A DNA stretch of 64,000 nt from Flavobacteriales bacterium (GTDB taxonomy: Bacteria > Bacteroidota > Bacteroidia > Flavobacteriales_D > Sanyastnellaceae), in NCBI GenBank assembly GCA_019694805.1, contig JAIBBG010000004.1:62001-126000 (forward strand), in the 5' to 3' direction. Under the pieces are notes generated by a model. It was not told where the DNA came from, made no database searches, and saw only the letters and a program-made list of their open reading frames with translations. Positions 34,901 through 43,646 of this stretch are shown piece by piece. How positions within the stretch are numbered: position 1 is the first letter of the stretch; every line of letters begins with the position of its first letter. A program made the translations under genes and the position numbers.

Positions 34901-35959
34901 TTATGAAAATTGAATAAAATTCCACTTCATCACCTCGTCTTCCGTGATGTTTTTCGCCGCCTTCTTGCCCAGAACTTGATGGATATCACGAGGTGAAATA
35001 CCGCTGGCTGGGCGTTTCCAAGTGAGATCAGACATCTCGATGACTTTTCCTTCAGGGATGTTTTTTGCAGCAACCAGACTTCTTCTTGCATTCGCGCGTG
35101 CGGGGGCTTCGCTTTCAAGAGCTTTCATTTCAAATGTCCCCAGCAATCCGAAAGTCCTATCCATGCGCTCTCTGAAGTGTTTCAAGTCATGCATATCCAT
35201 GGCGTGGTAATGGTCATTTCCAGGCAATGTTTTATCGTGTGTGAAGTGTTTCTCCAAGACCACTGCGCCCAAAAGAGTAGCCACTTCCAATGTATGCATA
35301 TCCTTAGGCAAGGTGTGATCACTGTATCCTGGAACAGCATCAGGAAAAAGGCGAATCATGTCTTTGATCATGCCAAGATTTGCATTCTCATCCATTGTAG
35401 GATAATTCAAAACGCAATGCATCAGACAAAGTTGATTGCCGTGTTTTTCAATCGTTTCTACCGCTTGCATGACTTCCCACTTATAAGCCGCGCCCGTAGA
35501 AAGAATAATTGGTTTCCCGAAAGAGCATTGGTATTCAATGAAGGGCAAGTTGGTAATATCACTGCTGCTTATTTTGAATACCGGCATCAGGTCATTGAGA
35601 AATGTCGCACTTTCAACATCGAAAGGAGTGCTCATGAATTCTATCCCTGCTTTTTCGCAATACCTCGCCAACTCCTCATACTCCTTTTTCCAGAATTTGT
35701 CGTATTTCTTGAAAAGCTCAAATTGAGATCGGGTAGGCTCTTTGGTTATATCCCAGTAATAGGGTGAATCCTTACTTGCAATGGTTTCTGCTTTGTAAGT
35801 TTGAAATTTGATGGCATCCGCGCCGCCTTTTGCAGCTTCATCGATAAGTCTTTTGGCAAGATCCATCGATCCTTCGTGATTCACTCCGGCCTCAGCAATA
35901 ACATAAGGTTTACTGAGCACACGTGGGTTGTATTGATTCAGGAAATCTGTCAGTTTCAT
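34901..35959 (-). CDS. NeuB-type nonulosonate (sialic/legionaminic/pseudaminic acid) synthase
   Basis: The 352-residue protein condenses phosphoenolpyruvate with an N-acyl-hexosamine to give a nine-carbon acid. The N-terminal TIM-barrel (about residues 17-270) has VIAEAGVNHEGSMDLAKRLI, GADAIKFQTYKAETI, KISSSDITNLPFI, PIILSTG and VPGYSDHT, all NeuB signatures. The C-terminal SAF domain (about 285-350) has RRSLVAAKNIPEGKVI. Which acid is made cannot be told. The partner genes, epimerase and CMP-transferase, are not in the window. It stands alone between pepP and an LRR gene and is likely to feed the surface glycan made by the glycosyltransferases elsewhere. Confidence 0.88.
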   Translation of the reverse strand: MKLTDFLNQYNPRVLSKPYVIAEAGVNHEGSMDLAKRLIDEAAKGGADAIKFQTYKAETIASKDSPYYWDITKEPTRSQFELFKKYDKFWKKEYEELARYCEKAGIEFMSTPFDVESATFLNDLMPVFKISSSDITNLPFIEYQCSFGKPIILSTGAAYKWEVMQAVETIEKHGNQLCLMHCVLNYPTMDENANLGMIKDMIRLFPDAVPGYSDHTLPKDMHTLEVATLLGAVVLEKHFTHDKTLPGNDHYHAMDMHDLKHFRERMDRTFGLLGTFEMKALESEAPARANARRSLVAAKNIPEGKVIEMSDLTWKRPASGISPRDIHQVLGKKAAKNITEDEVMKWNFIQFS

Positions 35960-36012
35960 GCGGGCTAAGCTAATATGGAAATCCAGTTAGACGTCGTGAA
36001 AATTCACAACGA

Positions 36013-36627
36013 TCAGTCATCGCCATCCTGACAGCTGCATGGTGGTGACATGATAATTTTCGCGTCCGGAATTGAATTGCGCAATCTTTCTTGAGTATCT
36101 CTGCTAATTTGGTTGTGCAGTAGATCAAGTACTTGTAGACTTTTCATATCAGATAATGCCTCCGGATAATAAGAGATAGGATTGTCCCACAAAGCCAGAA
36201 TTTCCAGTGCTGACAAGCTATCCATATCGTCCGGTAAGGATTCAATGATGTTATCTGCCAAATCCAATTTTTTGAGATGCTGCAATTTAGTGAGGGCTTT
36301 CGGAAATTTTTCGATTTCATTGTGTTGAACCTCCAGCCGTTGCAATAGCGTGAGTGCTGATATTTCCTCAGAAATGGATGAGAGTTTATTCTTATTTAAA
36401 ATCAATTCCTGAAGGTTCTTCAATTTCCATACTTCATCAGGAATATCTGTTAGCTTTTGTTTGCTCAGATCCAAGCGATACACTTGATCGGGCTGAACCA
36501 TGGCAGCTTGAATACTTTTGAAAACCGGCATTGAATCTAATTCCTGTGGGCTGAGCAATTGTGCCGAAGAGGTGAAGCCCAAAAAGATCAGGTTCAAAGC
36601 GACGAGTATTTTTAAGATTCCATTCAA
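36013..36627 (-). CDS. Exported leucine-rich repeat protein
   Basis: The 204-residue protein has a signal peptide (residues 1-22, ending near SSA) and about six LRR units of 23 residues, between about 50 and 190 (LRLDLSKQKLTDIP, LQELILNKNKLSSI, LQRLEVQHNEIEKF, LKKLDLADNIIESL, LEILALWDNPISYY, LQVLDLLHNQI). The pattern LxxLxLxxNxLxxxP is the ordinary bacterial LRR. A CSCQ cluster ends the protein. Such domains mediate protein contacts, and the partner is unknown. Its ATG overlaps the ribF stop by four bases (36624-36627), so it is co-translated with ribF, a functionally unrelated gene. Confidence 0.85.
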   Translation of the reverse strand: MNGILKILVALNLIFLGFTSSAQLLSPQELDSMPVFKSIQAAMVQPDQVYRLDLSKQKLTDIPDEVWKLKNLQELILNKNKLSSISEEISALTLLQRLEVQHNEIEKFPKALTKLQHLKKLDLADNIIESLPDDMDSLSALEILALWDNPISYYPEALSDMKSLQVLDLLHNQISRDTQERLRNSIPDAKIIMSPPCSCQDGDD

Positions 36628-37550
36628 AACAGTGCTTTTGCTTTTTCTACATCGAGTCCGATGTTTTGGATCAGTTCATCAATCGAGCCAAATTTCTTTT
36701 CTTCCCGAATAAAATCGATGAATGTAATGCGGATGTTTTCACCATAGATATCCTCATTGAAATCCAGCATGTAAACTTCGACAGAACGGATATTTTCCGA
36801 ATTGATTGTTGGTCTTACACCAATGCTAACGACGCCATTGTACTTTTTGCCCTTCACCAAGGTTTCCACAGCATAGATTCCGTTACCAGGCACCAGTTTA
36901 TAGGGATAGTTTACCTCCACATTGGCCGTTGGATAACCGAAAGTTCTTCCAATGCCATCACCGCGGATGATCTTTCCCTGCAAAGCGTATCGATAGCCCA
37001 GATATTCGTTTGCTTCCTTCACCCTACCATGCTCCAACGCTTGACGGATTTTGGTTGAGCTCACATTGTTACTATCGATTGTTTTAGCGGGAATTTCTTC
37101 CACATTGAATCCAAAGGTATCAGCGAGTTCGAGCATGGTGTCATGATCACCTTCCCTATTCCTACCGAATCGGTGATCGTAACCCACAGCAACCGTATGT
37201 ACGTGTAAACCGGCCACCAATAAATCACGGACATATTCGAATGGGCTCAATCTTGAGAATTCGGCAGAGAATGGATAAATCACCAAATGATTGACACCTG
37301 CTGATTCGAGTTTTTCTGCTTTTTCTTCGGGTGCATGAAGCAGCTTGATCTGATGGTCGTCTGGATGCAGGACCATTCTTGGGTGAGGGTAAAATGTGAG
37401 CAGCACTGTTTCCCCATCAATTTGCCTGGCAATCTCACTGATCCGTTCAATGATGGAAAGATGTCCCAAATGCACACCATCAAAGGTGCCGATGGTGACA
37501 ACCGGATTATTGATGTTTCTGACTGATTCGAAGCTTGTATGAATTTTCAC
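36624..37550 (-). CDS. ribF: Bifunctional riboflavin kinase / FAD synthetase
   Basis: RibF phosphorylates riboflavin to FMN and adenylates FMN to FAD. The 308-residue protein has the N-terminal adenylyltransferase domain with TIGTFDGVHLGHLSII (the GxFDGxHxGH motif, residues 22-36), VLLTFYPHPRMVLHPD, VGYDHRFGRNREGD and SSTKIRQAL (the ISSTxIR motif). The C-terminal kinase domain has GRTFGYPTANV, GNGIYAVET and VSIGVRPTIN. Length and motifs are normal. It is followed by the LRR gene with a 4-bp overlap, and preceded by the terminator of the T9SS gene at 37664. Confidence 0.97.
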   Translation of the reverse strand: MKIHTSFESVRNINNPVVTIGTFDGVHLGHLSIIERISEIARQIDGETVLLTFYPHPRMVLHPDDHQIKLLHAPEEKAEKLESAGVNHLVIYPFSAEFSRLSPFEYVRDLLVAGLHVHTVAVGYDHRFGRNREGDHDTMLELADTFGFNVEEIPAKTIDSNNVSSTKIRQALEHGRVKEANEYLGYRYALQGKIIRGDGIGRTFGYPTANVEVNYPYKLVPGNGIYAVETLVKGKKYNGVVSIGVRPTINSENIRSVEVYMLDFNEDIYGENIRITFIDFIREEKKFGSIDELIQNIGLDVEKAKALF

Positions 37551-37617
37551 ATCCTGAGATTACCTCGCAAAAATACATGCATCCCATCCGGAGTCATTGT
37601 ACGCTTTAGGACATAAA

Positions 37618-37642
37618 AAAAGGGGTCATGATGACCCCTTTT
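37618..37642 (-). terminator. Terminator of the T9SS gene at 37664-39673
   Basis: A perfect 11-bp palindromic stem, AAAAGGGGTCA / TGACCCCTTTT, with a 3-base loop. It lies 21 bp after the stop at 37664 and is followed on the minus strand by TTTT. It separates the T9SS gene from ribF. Confidence 0.85.
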
Positions 37643-37663
37643 CAAATCTATTTCGTCCAAGAA

Positions 37664-39673
37664 TTATTTGGTAACCTGCAATTGAGCTGGCACCAAGTGT
37701 TCACCGTCGATAACGAGGCGTACCACATATTGACCCACTGGATAGTTGGATACATCCAGCAAGTAATTGTTGGCACCGCTGAATTGGCCGATGTTTTTCC
37801 AATCAACCAATTTACCTGTAAGGTCGCGCACTTCATATGCGATGTAGTGTGAACCTTGAAGGTCGAAGTTCAGACTGGCCATATCACGAGCCGGATTAGG
37901 ATTAACTGTGAATTTATTCAGTCCGTTGTTATTGATTTCTTCAACACCAACACGCTCTGAAAGTACGAGTCTTACACCTGGGGTGTAGTCACAAACTGAA
38001 GTTAGACCGAAAAACCAGATGAAATCGCCATCCACTGTTTCAGCCCAAACACCTGTAGAGAAGTCTTCATCGAATTCACGATTGGCTTTGATAGAAAGAC
38101 GTTCAGTGGTTTCTGCAGTAGTTTGAATACCCACGAAATAACGGCTTCCACCTTCAAGTGTTGCGCCATCGTCAAAAGGCAGATAAATAGGATAGGTCTG
38201 AGAAGCAAAGTTTGGAGTCCATGATGGATCGATAGAGTATTCTGCACCGGCGATATAATTACCATCGGTGAGGTTATAATCGGTAGCTTGTTGAATGAGC
38301 AAAATTGTAATTGGGGTTCCTGTTGTGGCAGCGTTGCCGAATCTGATGGTTGCGCCATAAGCAGTAGAACCATCGTTGTATACTGTGAGGTAGTTACCAT
38401 AACCAGTTTCTGGGAATGGGTCAGCATTGGTGCCCGAACCAGACAGAGGTTCCATGGTAGTAGAAAGTGCCGTTGTTTCGTCATGTCCGAATTCATCTTC
38501 GGTGATATAGAACTTTCTCATGGCAGTGTTGTCGGCAGGAGTTTCCTCTTCTTCAAGAGTTCTTACCGTAGTTCTTGCGAAGTAAGTACCCGTTGCGGTT
38601 GGCTGCCATCCTGATGCGATATATACAGAATCGATCACATCGTTTGGAGTTGCCATGAGGCTATTTGGGAGCATTTCGACATCAAGAGAGTCGGCAGCCA
38701 ATACGTTCATGGCTTCATCAAGAATTTCAACTTTGATATTGGCCTGATGCGCAGCAGTACCAGCATTGGTATAAATTGTACCTACAATCATACCATCGGC
38801 ATCTGCAGGAATAGCTTGTTCAAGTGGAATAGCGCGGAACTGAAAATCGTTCTGGAGGTCACCATTTGTACAAGCTAAAACGCGAATATCATTTACAGCA
38901 GGATTGGTGAAAATGGTTACATCGTCCAAACCCCAATAGTAATGTGAGTGGTTGATGTTACCATCAGGCTGCCAGGCAAAACGGAATTGAACTGCACCTT
39001 GTCCGGCAGCAACAGCAGAAATATCAATGGTAGAAAGATATGGGTTATCTGAACCATCGTTGGCACCACCCAGAAAATCAGGAGCGACATCAAAGGCGAA
39101 CCAGTTGAGTCCTGCATCGTTTGTCACTTCGAGGAACATGGGTTTAGCATCGAAACAGCAAAAGCGGAAATAGTGCTCAAAAGTGAGAATTGCACTTTCT
39201 GCCGAAGAGAAATCCATAACAGGAGAAGTGAGGTAACCTGAAACCGCTTCTGCAGGATTTGCTGTTGAAATTTCACCGCCTTGGTAAAGGTCACAGTCAA
39301 AAATAATCCAACCGTTGGTTTTGGTTGTTGAGTTCAAAGCTGGGTCAGAACTGGAGTAAAATCCAGCAGGGCTATTGGCATCAGCAACCATCCAAATGGA
39401 GTTCCCACCAGAATCTTCTTTGGTCCAACCGCCGAAAGAGTTGTTTCCGTCGAAACCATTGGCAAAATCTTCAGAAAAGAGGATATCACGGTTTTGATTC
39501 AACATCTGATCTCGATTGGCTTGGCCATTTTCGAGAGACAGTCGGATTTCCGCTTCTGTTTGTTGGCGTGGCGTGAGCTTTCTGTTCACTGCCTTACCAG
39601 CATAGTGTTTGTTTTGGGCATTGGCAGCGAATGCAACAGCCAATACCGTCATCATGGTAAAAATTTTTTTCAT
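37664..39673 (-). CDS. Secreted T9SS type A protein, choice-of-anchor J domain
   Basis: The 669-residue protein has a signal peptide (MKKIFTMMTVLAVAFAANAQ) and an N-terminal region with a choice-of-anchor J / MAM-like beta-sandwich, about residues 65-260 (ILFSEDFANGFDGNNSFGGWTKED ... HSHYYWGLDDVTIF). A second beta-sandwich of unknown type (about 265-400) and a third (410-585) follow. The C-terminal sorting domain (about 595-669) holds FTVNPNPARDMASLNFDLQG and GQYVVRLVIDGE. No catalytic motif is seen. Surface anchoring is inferred. It has the same layout as the neighbour at 39801-41711 and probably arose by duplication. A TACTTTG -7-like box lies just upstream of the ATG. Confidence 0.83.
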   Translation of the reverse strand: MKKIFTMMTVLAVAFAANAQNKHYAGKAVNRKLTPRQQTEAEIRLSLENGQANRDQMLNQNRDILFSEDFANGFDGNNSFGGWTKEDSGGNSIWMVADANSPAGFYSSSDPALNSTTKTNGWIIFDCDLYQGGEISTANPAEAVSGYLTSPVMDFSSAESAILTFEHYFRFCCFDAKPMFLEVTNDAGLNWFAFDVAPDFLGGANDGSDNPYLSTIDISAVAAGQGAVQFRFAWQPDGNINHSHYYWGLDDVTIFTNPAVNDIRVLACTNGDLQNDFQFRAIPLEQAIPADADGMIVGTIYTNAGTAAHQANIKVEILDEAMNVLAADSLDVEMLPNSLMATPNDVIDSVYIASGWQPTATGTYFARTTVRTLEEEETPADNTAMRKFYITEDEFGHDETTALSTTMEPLSGSGTNADPFPETGYGNYLTVYNDGSTAYGATIRFGNAATTGTPITILLIQQATDYNLTDGNYIAGAEYSIDPSWTPNFASQTYPIYLPFDDGATLEGGSRYFVGIQTTAETTERLSIKANREFDEDFSTGVWAETVDGDFIWFFGLTSVCDYTPGVRLVLSERVGVEEINNNGLNKFTVNPNPARDMASLNFDLQGSHYIAYEVRDLTGKLVDWKNIGQFSGANNYLLDVSNYPVGQYVVRLVIDGEHLVPAQLQVTK

Positions 39674-39750
39674 TGTAGACCTTATAGATTGTATTCGAAG
39701 TGGCCAAAGTACAGTTAAACATCAAAATCACCTATCACGAATTCAATAAA

Positions 39751-39780
39751 AAAGGCCCCTTTAACAGGGGCCTTTTGTTT
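39751..39780 (-). terminator. Terminator of the T9SS gene at 39801-41711
   Basis: A 10-bp stem AAAGGCCCCT / AGGGGCCTTT around a 5-base loop, 25 bp after the stop at 39801. T-runs lie on both sides, so it may work in both directions. Confidence 0.85.
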
Positions 39781-39800
39781 TTTTAGGAAATCGGGGAAGA

Positions 39801-41711
39801 TTATTCCACGATCATCTTACGAGTGATATTGGTAGAACCAGCGTTGATGGTGTAAGAATAAACACCTGGAGCATAGTTCGATACATTCAATTGGTAGTTG
39901 TGTTTACCAATTGACTTGTTACCAAGTTGAACTTCTTCTACGAGGTGACCAGCGATATCGCGAACGCTAAGAACCACTTTAGAAGAGCCATTCAGGGTGT
40001 AGTTGATAGTAGTTACATCATTAGCTGGGTTTGGCATGTTCTGATCGAGTGAAGCATTGCCTTTCACTTCTTCTTTCACACCAACTGTGCAGCCTTCGTC
40101 ACACTGACCCATCAAACGGATCATTGGAACGCCTGAAGTAGCGCCATATGCATTCGCTGTATACAACCAAGATGTTACCCAAACGTTGCTACCAGATACA
40201 GGAACACGAACAGTGCCACTACCGCTGATTACAACGAGATAAACACCACCACCAGTGAGAGTAACTGGCTCAGCGAATGGAAGACAAGTAAAGTCATTAT
40301 CATTAACGCCATTGAGGTGTTCTTCATAAACAGTTACTTCATCAGTTTCTGAACCTTGAACGAATTCAAAGATTGGATCGCCGTTAGCGTCAAATCCGCC
40401 GAACTCGAGGATGAAACCAGTGATAGTACCGCCAACGTCAGAACCAGCACCGATTGCAAAACGAATAGCACTGAAAGTTTCGTCTTGGTAGATATCGAAT
40501 AAGTTACCGCCGTATTCACCGCTTTCGAGGAGCATGAATGCCTGAGCGCCATCAAGGTCACGAGCATAAGTACAGTCCGTGATTTCAAAGCTTGCAGAAG
40601 CAGCATTGTCAGTTACATCAGTTTCAGTTGAGTTGCTGGTTGTAGAAGCCATAATGGTATACTGACCGATAGCATCTGGGATGTAGTCAGAAACAACAGA
40701 AATGGTGTCTTTTGTAAGACTCACCAGAGGATCTGGAGAAAGAGTGCTCCAAGTACCTACTGAAGTAGCACCTTGCATAACTTCGATTTCAACGTTTACC
40801 TCATTGAGGTCGTAGAAACCAGTGTTGCTCACAACAGCTGTAGCATGCACTGGGCTAGACTGAGTCAATGGAATTTTGGTGTAGTCCCAGAAACCGAGAC
40901 CGAATGTATCCTGGTTCCAATCACCGAATACCACTTTATCCAAAGTGAGGCTATATTCTTCAAGGTCACCAACCACTACGTTGTCAACCGCAAAACCAGA
41001 AGCCCAAGAATCGCCATCAGACCAGTTGAAACGGATACGAACATCAGCGAAAGAAGCATAGTCGAACATGGTCAAAACGATGGTTTGCCAGTTGCCTTCC
41101 TCGATAGGGAGAACACCTGTATCTTCACCAGGGTAGTTGATTTGAGTCCAAGATCCGCCGCCGTCAACTGAAATAGTAACAGAAGCATCACCAGCACCGA
41201 AATTACCATCATGATAGATATCGAATGTAACAGCTGGGTAGAGTGCAGCGCTGAAATCCATTGGAGGAGTTTCAACATAAACTGCAGTCATCACGCAATC
41301 GCAAGGAGCACCGTCGTCGTTAGCACCAGCGAACTGGTTACCAGAGCCAACTTCAGTAACAGGCCAGTAACCACCAGAATTGGCAGTTGCGCTGTTGTGA
41401 ACCATGAAAGCTGGTCCGTTAAAGTCATCAGAAGTGTCATCGGTAGTACCGTTTGTTTTGAGGACATCCGGAGTAGACCATCCTGCAGGCAGAGAGCCAG
41501 GTAGAGTACCAGAAACAGACTGGAAATCCTCTTCAAGGATAATGTCACGCATGCCAACACCGCCAGAGGCAGCATCAACACGAGCAGCAGTCATAGGAGA
41601 AATGTTCTCTCTTGTCAGTTGGTGCTTCCCCTGATATCCATTAACAGATACCTGAGCGAGAAGACCCGTACCAACACACAACGAAAATGCAAGCAAGTAG
41701 ATTTTTTTCAT
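39801..41711 (-). CDS. Secreted T9SS type A protein, choice-of-anchor J-like, probably highly expressed
   Basis: The 636-residue protein has a signal peptide (MKKIYLLAFSLCVGTGLLAQ), a choice-of-anchor J-like domain (about residues 55-255, EEDFQSVSGTLPGSLPAGW ... WASGFAVDNVVVGD), a CARDB/Ig-like domain (about 290-380, VVSNTGFYDLNEVNVEIEV), a second sandwich (390-545), and a sorting domain (about 555-636, LDQNMPNPANDVTTINYTL ... APGVYSYTINAGS). By eye, codon choice is skewed toward GTT, GCT, ACT, TCT and CGT more than in neighbouring genes, which suggests strong expression. It has a strong -7 box at 41752-41759 and a good terminator. Same architecture as 37664-39673. Confidence 0.83.
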   Translation of the reverse strand: MKKIYLLAFSLCVGTGLLAQVSVNGYQGKHQLTRENISPMTAARVDAASGGVGMRDIILEEDFQSVSGTLPGSLPAGWSTPDVLKTNGTTDDTSDDFNGPAFMVHNSATANSGGYWPVTEVGSGNQFAGANDDGAPCDCVMTAVYVETPPMDFSAALYPAVTFDIYHDGNFGAGDASVTISVDGGGSWTQINYPGEDTGVLPIEEGNWQTIVLTMFDYASFADVRIRFNWSDGDSWASGFAVDNVVVGDLEEYSLTLDKVVFGDWNQDTFGLGFWDYTKIPLTQSSPVHATAVVSNTGFYDLNEVNVEIEVMQGATSVGTWSTLSPDPLVSLTKDTISVVSDYIPDAIGQYTIMASTTSNSTETDVTDNAASASFEITDCTYARDLDGAQAFMLLESGEYGGNLFDIYQDETFSAIRFAIGAGSDVGGTITGFILEFGGFDANGDPIFEFVQGSETDEVTVYEEHLNGVNDNDFTCLPFAEPVTLTGGGVYLVVISGSGTVRVPVSGSNVWVTSWLYTANAYGATSGVPMIRLMGQCDEGCTVGVKEEVKGNASLDQNMPNPANDVTTINYTLNGSSKVVLSVRDIAGHLVEEVQLGNKSIGKHNYQLNVSNYAPGVYSYTINAGSTNITRKMIVE

Positions 41712-41751
41712 TTGATTGATGATATTAAAAAGGTCAACAAAAATTGAGGGC

Positions 41752-41759
41752 CAAATATA
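41752..41759 (-). promoter_or_regulatory. -7 box of the T9SS gene at 41711
   Basis: TATATTTG on the minus strand, a perfect match to TAnnTTTG, followed by GCCC. It lies 40 bp upstream of the ATG. A TTG at 41787-41785 is 25 bases further up, somewhat long for a -33 element. Confidence 0.55.
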
Positions 41760-41839
41760 GAAATTCTTCCATTTAACCGTTATTCAACGGGGAGTATTCT
41801 TACGCGGCCTAGATAGGTACATAAAACATACAGGTTTCC

Positions 41840-41852
41840 CTACTCACGGTAG
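41840..41852. promoter_or_regulatory. Dyad CTAC-N5-GTAG upstream of the T9SS gene
   Basis: CTAC (41840-41843) and GTAG (41849-41852) form a small dyad about 130 bp upstream of the ATG at 41711 and 15 bp after the tatC stop. It could be a binding site of a helix-turn-helix regulator. With arms of only four bases it may be chance. Confidence 0.25.
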
Positions 41853-41866
41853 TGTTTTTAACGATT

Positions 41867-42670
41867 TCAGGAAAATTCCTGTTTCTTCTCGACTCTTCCA
41901 GCAATCCAGATACTGAGCTCATAAAGCAGAAGAATAGGCATAGCTACCAAGAGCTGGCTTGTAACGTCTGGTGGGGTGAGCACAGCGGCAATGATCAGAT
42001 TCACCACGAAAGCATGTTTTCGGTATTTTTTGAGAAATGCTGAAGAAACAAGACCAATTTTAGCGAGAAAGTACATCAGAATGGGCAATTGGAAGAGAAG
42101 TCCGGTGCCGAAAACAAGGGAGGTTGTTAGCTTCAGGTAGGACAAAACCGTGGCGTTGTTTTCTACATCTGCGAATTGGTAGTTACCCAGAAACTGGATG
42201 CTCAAAGGAGCCAGCACGAAATATCCGAATGCCACACCAAAGAAGAAAAGTAAGGAGACAAAAAACACAATACCATTGACGGCTGAAACTTCCCTCTCTT
42301 TAAGTCCAGGTTTGATGAACCCCCATATCTGCCAGAAGATGAAAGGAAAAGCGATGATTAAACCTCCGACCAAACAAACAAGAATATCTGCGTTCATGTT
42401 ACCACTCATGGTGGTACTTTGAAGTGTGAAGTTCGGTGGAGATAAACACAATTGATCTTCTAAACCCAATTGGTGGGACCAGGCGCAAAACGCGCGGTAA
42501 GTGATAAAATCCGCTTTGCGCGGACCCATGATTACATCATTGATGACAAAATCATGAAAGAAAACGATCACAATGACACCAACAATAACAGCGAGTACAG
42601 CACGCACCAATCTCCTGCGTAATTCCTCAAGGTGTTCGAGGAAAGACATATCCTTTTTTGCTTCTGCCAT
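41867..42670 (-). CDS. tatC: Sec-independent protein translocase TatC
   Basis: TatC is the receptor and core of the twin-arginine translocase, which exports folded proteins. The 267-residue protein starts MAEAKKDMSFLEHLEELRRRLVRAV, in which the FLEHLxELRxR motif is the family signature. It has six hydrophobic helices, the FQIWGFIKPGLKEREVSAVN cytoplasmic loop, and ends in a charged tail. It lies 7 bp downstream of kdsD on the same strand. tatA and tatB are not in the window. Confidence 0.96.
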   Translation of the reverse strand: MAEAKKDMSFLEHLEELRRRLVRAVLAVIVGVIVIVFFHDFVINDVIMGPRKADFITYRAFCAWSHQLGLEDQLCLSPPNFTLQSTTMSGNMNADILVCLVGGLIIAFPFIFWQIWGFIKPGLKEREVSAVNGIVFFVSLLFFFGVAFGYFVLAPLSIQFLGNYQFADVENNATVLSYLKLTTSLVFGTGLLFQLPILMYFLAKIGLVSSAFLKKYRKHAFVVNLIIAAVLTPPDVTSQLLVAMPILLLYELSIWIAGRVEKKQEFS

Positions 42671-42677
42671 ATACTGC

Positions 42678-43646
42678 TTAGAATATTCCCTCCTTCAGGA
42701 TATCATGAAGATGAACAATGCCTTTGTATTTATTCGACTTCGTGACAATGAGTGACGTGATGTTGTTGCTTTCCATCATGTGGAAGGCTTCGACAGCAAG
42801 CTCTCCTCCGTCGATCACTTTGGGCTGCCTACTCATGATATCCTTGGCCTTCAATTTGGTAAAATCTGTTTTGCGCTGCAGCATTCTCCGCAAATCACCA
42901 TCTGTGATCACACCAACAAGGTTCGATTTATCCATGACAGCAGTGGCTCCAAGTCTTTTCGAAGAAATTTCAAGAATCACTTCTTCGATAGATGCTGTCG
43001 CTTTTACTGCGGGAGCAGCGTTGTTGCCGAGAAGGTCGGAAACCTTCACATATAACTTTTTACCCAATGCACCACCAGGATGGTATTTCGCGAAATCTTT
43101 AGCAGAAAAGCCACGGCATTCCATGAGTGCAACCGCAAGAGCATCACCCATAGCCAATTGAAGCGTGGTGCTTGTTGTTGGAGCGAGATTATTTGGGCAC
43201 GCCTCTTTTTCAACCGGAGTATGCAGAACAATATGGCTTTGTTTCGCAAGGAAAGAGTTTTCGTTGCTTACCATACCAATGAGTACGTTACCCATGCTCT
43301 TCAACAGAGGCACAAGCACTTTGATCTCAGGTGAATCGCCACTTTTCGAAATACAAATGACAATATCATCCTTCTGTACATTACCCAAATCGCCATGTAT
43401 GGCATCTGCAGCGTGCATAAATACCGCGGGCTGACCCGTACTGATAAATGTTGCAACGAGCTTTTGCGCAATATTTCCACTTTTGCCAATACCGGTCAGG
43501 ATAAGTCTTCCTTTCGATTTCAGCAGGAGCTTGACGACATCTTCAAACTCACGCCCAATGATATCTGCAAGATGTTCAATAGCGTTAGATTCGAGCAAGA
43601 GTGTTTTTCTTGCTGAATCAAGTATTCCATTTTTTTTCGACGTCAT
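42678..43646 (-). CDS. kdsD: Arabinose-5-phosphate isomerase (KpsF/GutQ family)
   Basis: This isomerase converts ribulose-5-phosphate to arabinose-5-phosphate, the first step of KDO synthesis for LPS. ATG 43646 (MTSKKNGILDSA) gives a 322-residue protein. Residues about 35-175 form a SIS domain (LILTGIGKSGNIAQKLVATFISTGQPAVFMHAAD, DIVICISKSGDSPE, PTSTTLQLAMGDALAVALM). Two CBS domains follow (about 205-320), with VGVITDGDLRRMLQ and SLIVTKSNKYKGIVHLHDI. It precedes tatC by 7 bp. The order KdsD-TatC in one unit links two envelope functions. Confidence 0.93.
   Translation of the reverse strand: MTSKKNGILDSARKTLLLESNAIEHLADIIGREFEDVVKLLLKSKGRLILTGIGKSGNIAQKLVATFISTGQPAVFMHAADAIHGDLGNVQKDDIVICISKSGDSPEIKVLVPLLKSMGNVLIGMVSNENSFLAKQSHIVLHTPVEKEACPNNLAPTTSTTLQLAMGDALAVALMECRGFSAKDFAKYHPGGALGKKLYVKVSDLLGNNAAPAVKATASIEEVILEISSKRLGATAVMDKSNLVGVITDGDLRRMLQRKTDFTKLKAKDIMSRQPKVIDGGELAVEAFHMMESNNITSLIVTKSNKYKGIVHLHDILKEGIF

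Noticed and set aside
37255-37275. TTGAGAATTCGG inside ribF, a further copy of the LytTR-type element
   Set aside because: It lies within coding sequence, has no partner at 21 bp and no promoter next to it, so it was not counted as a site.
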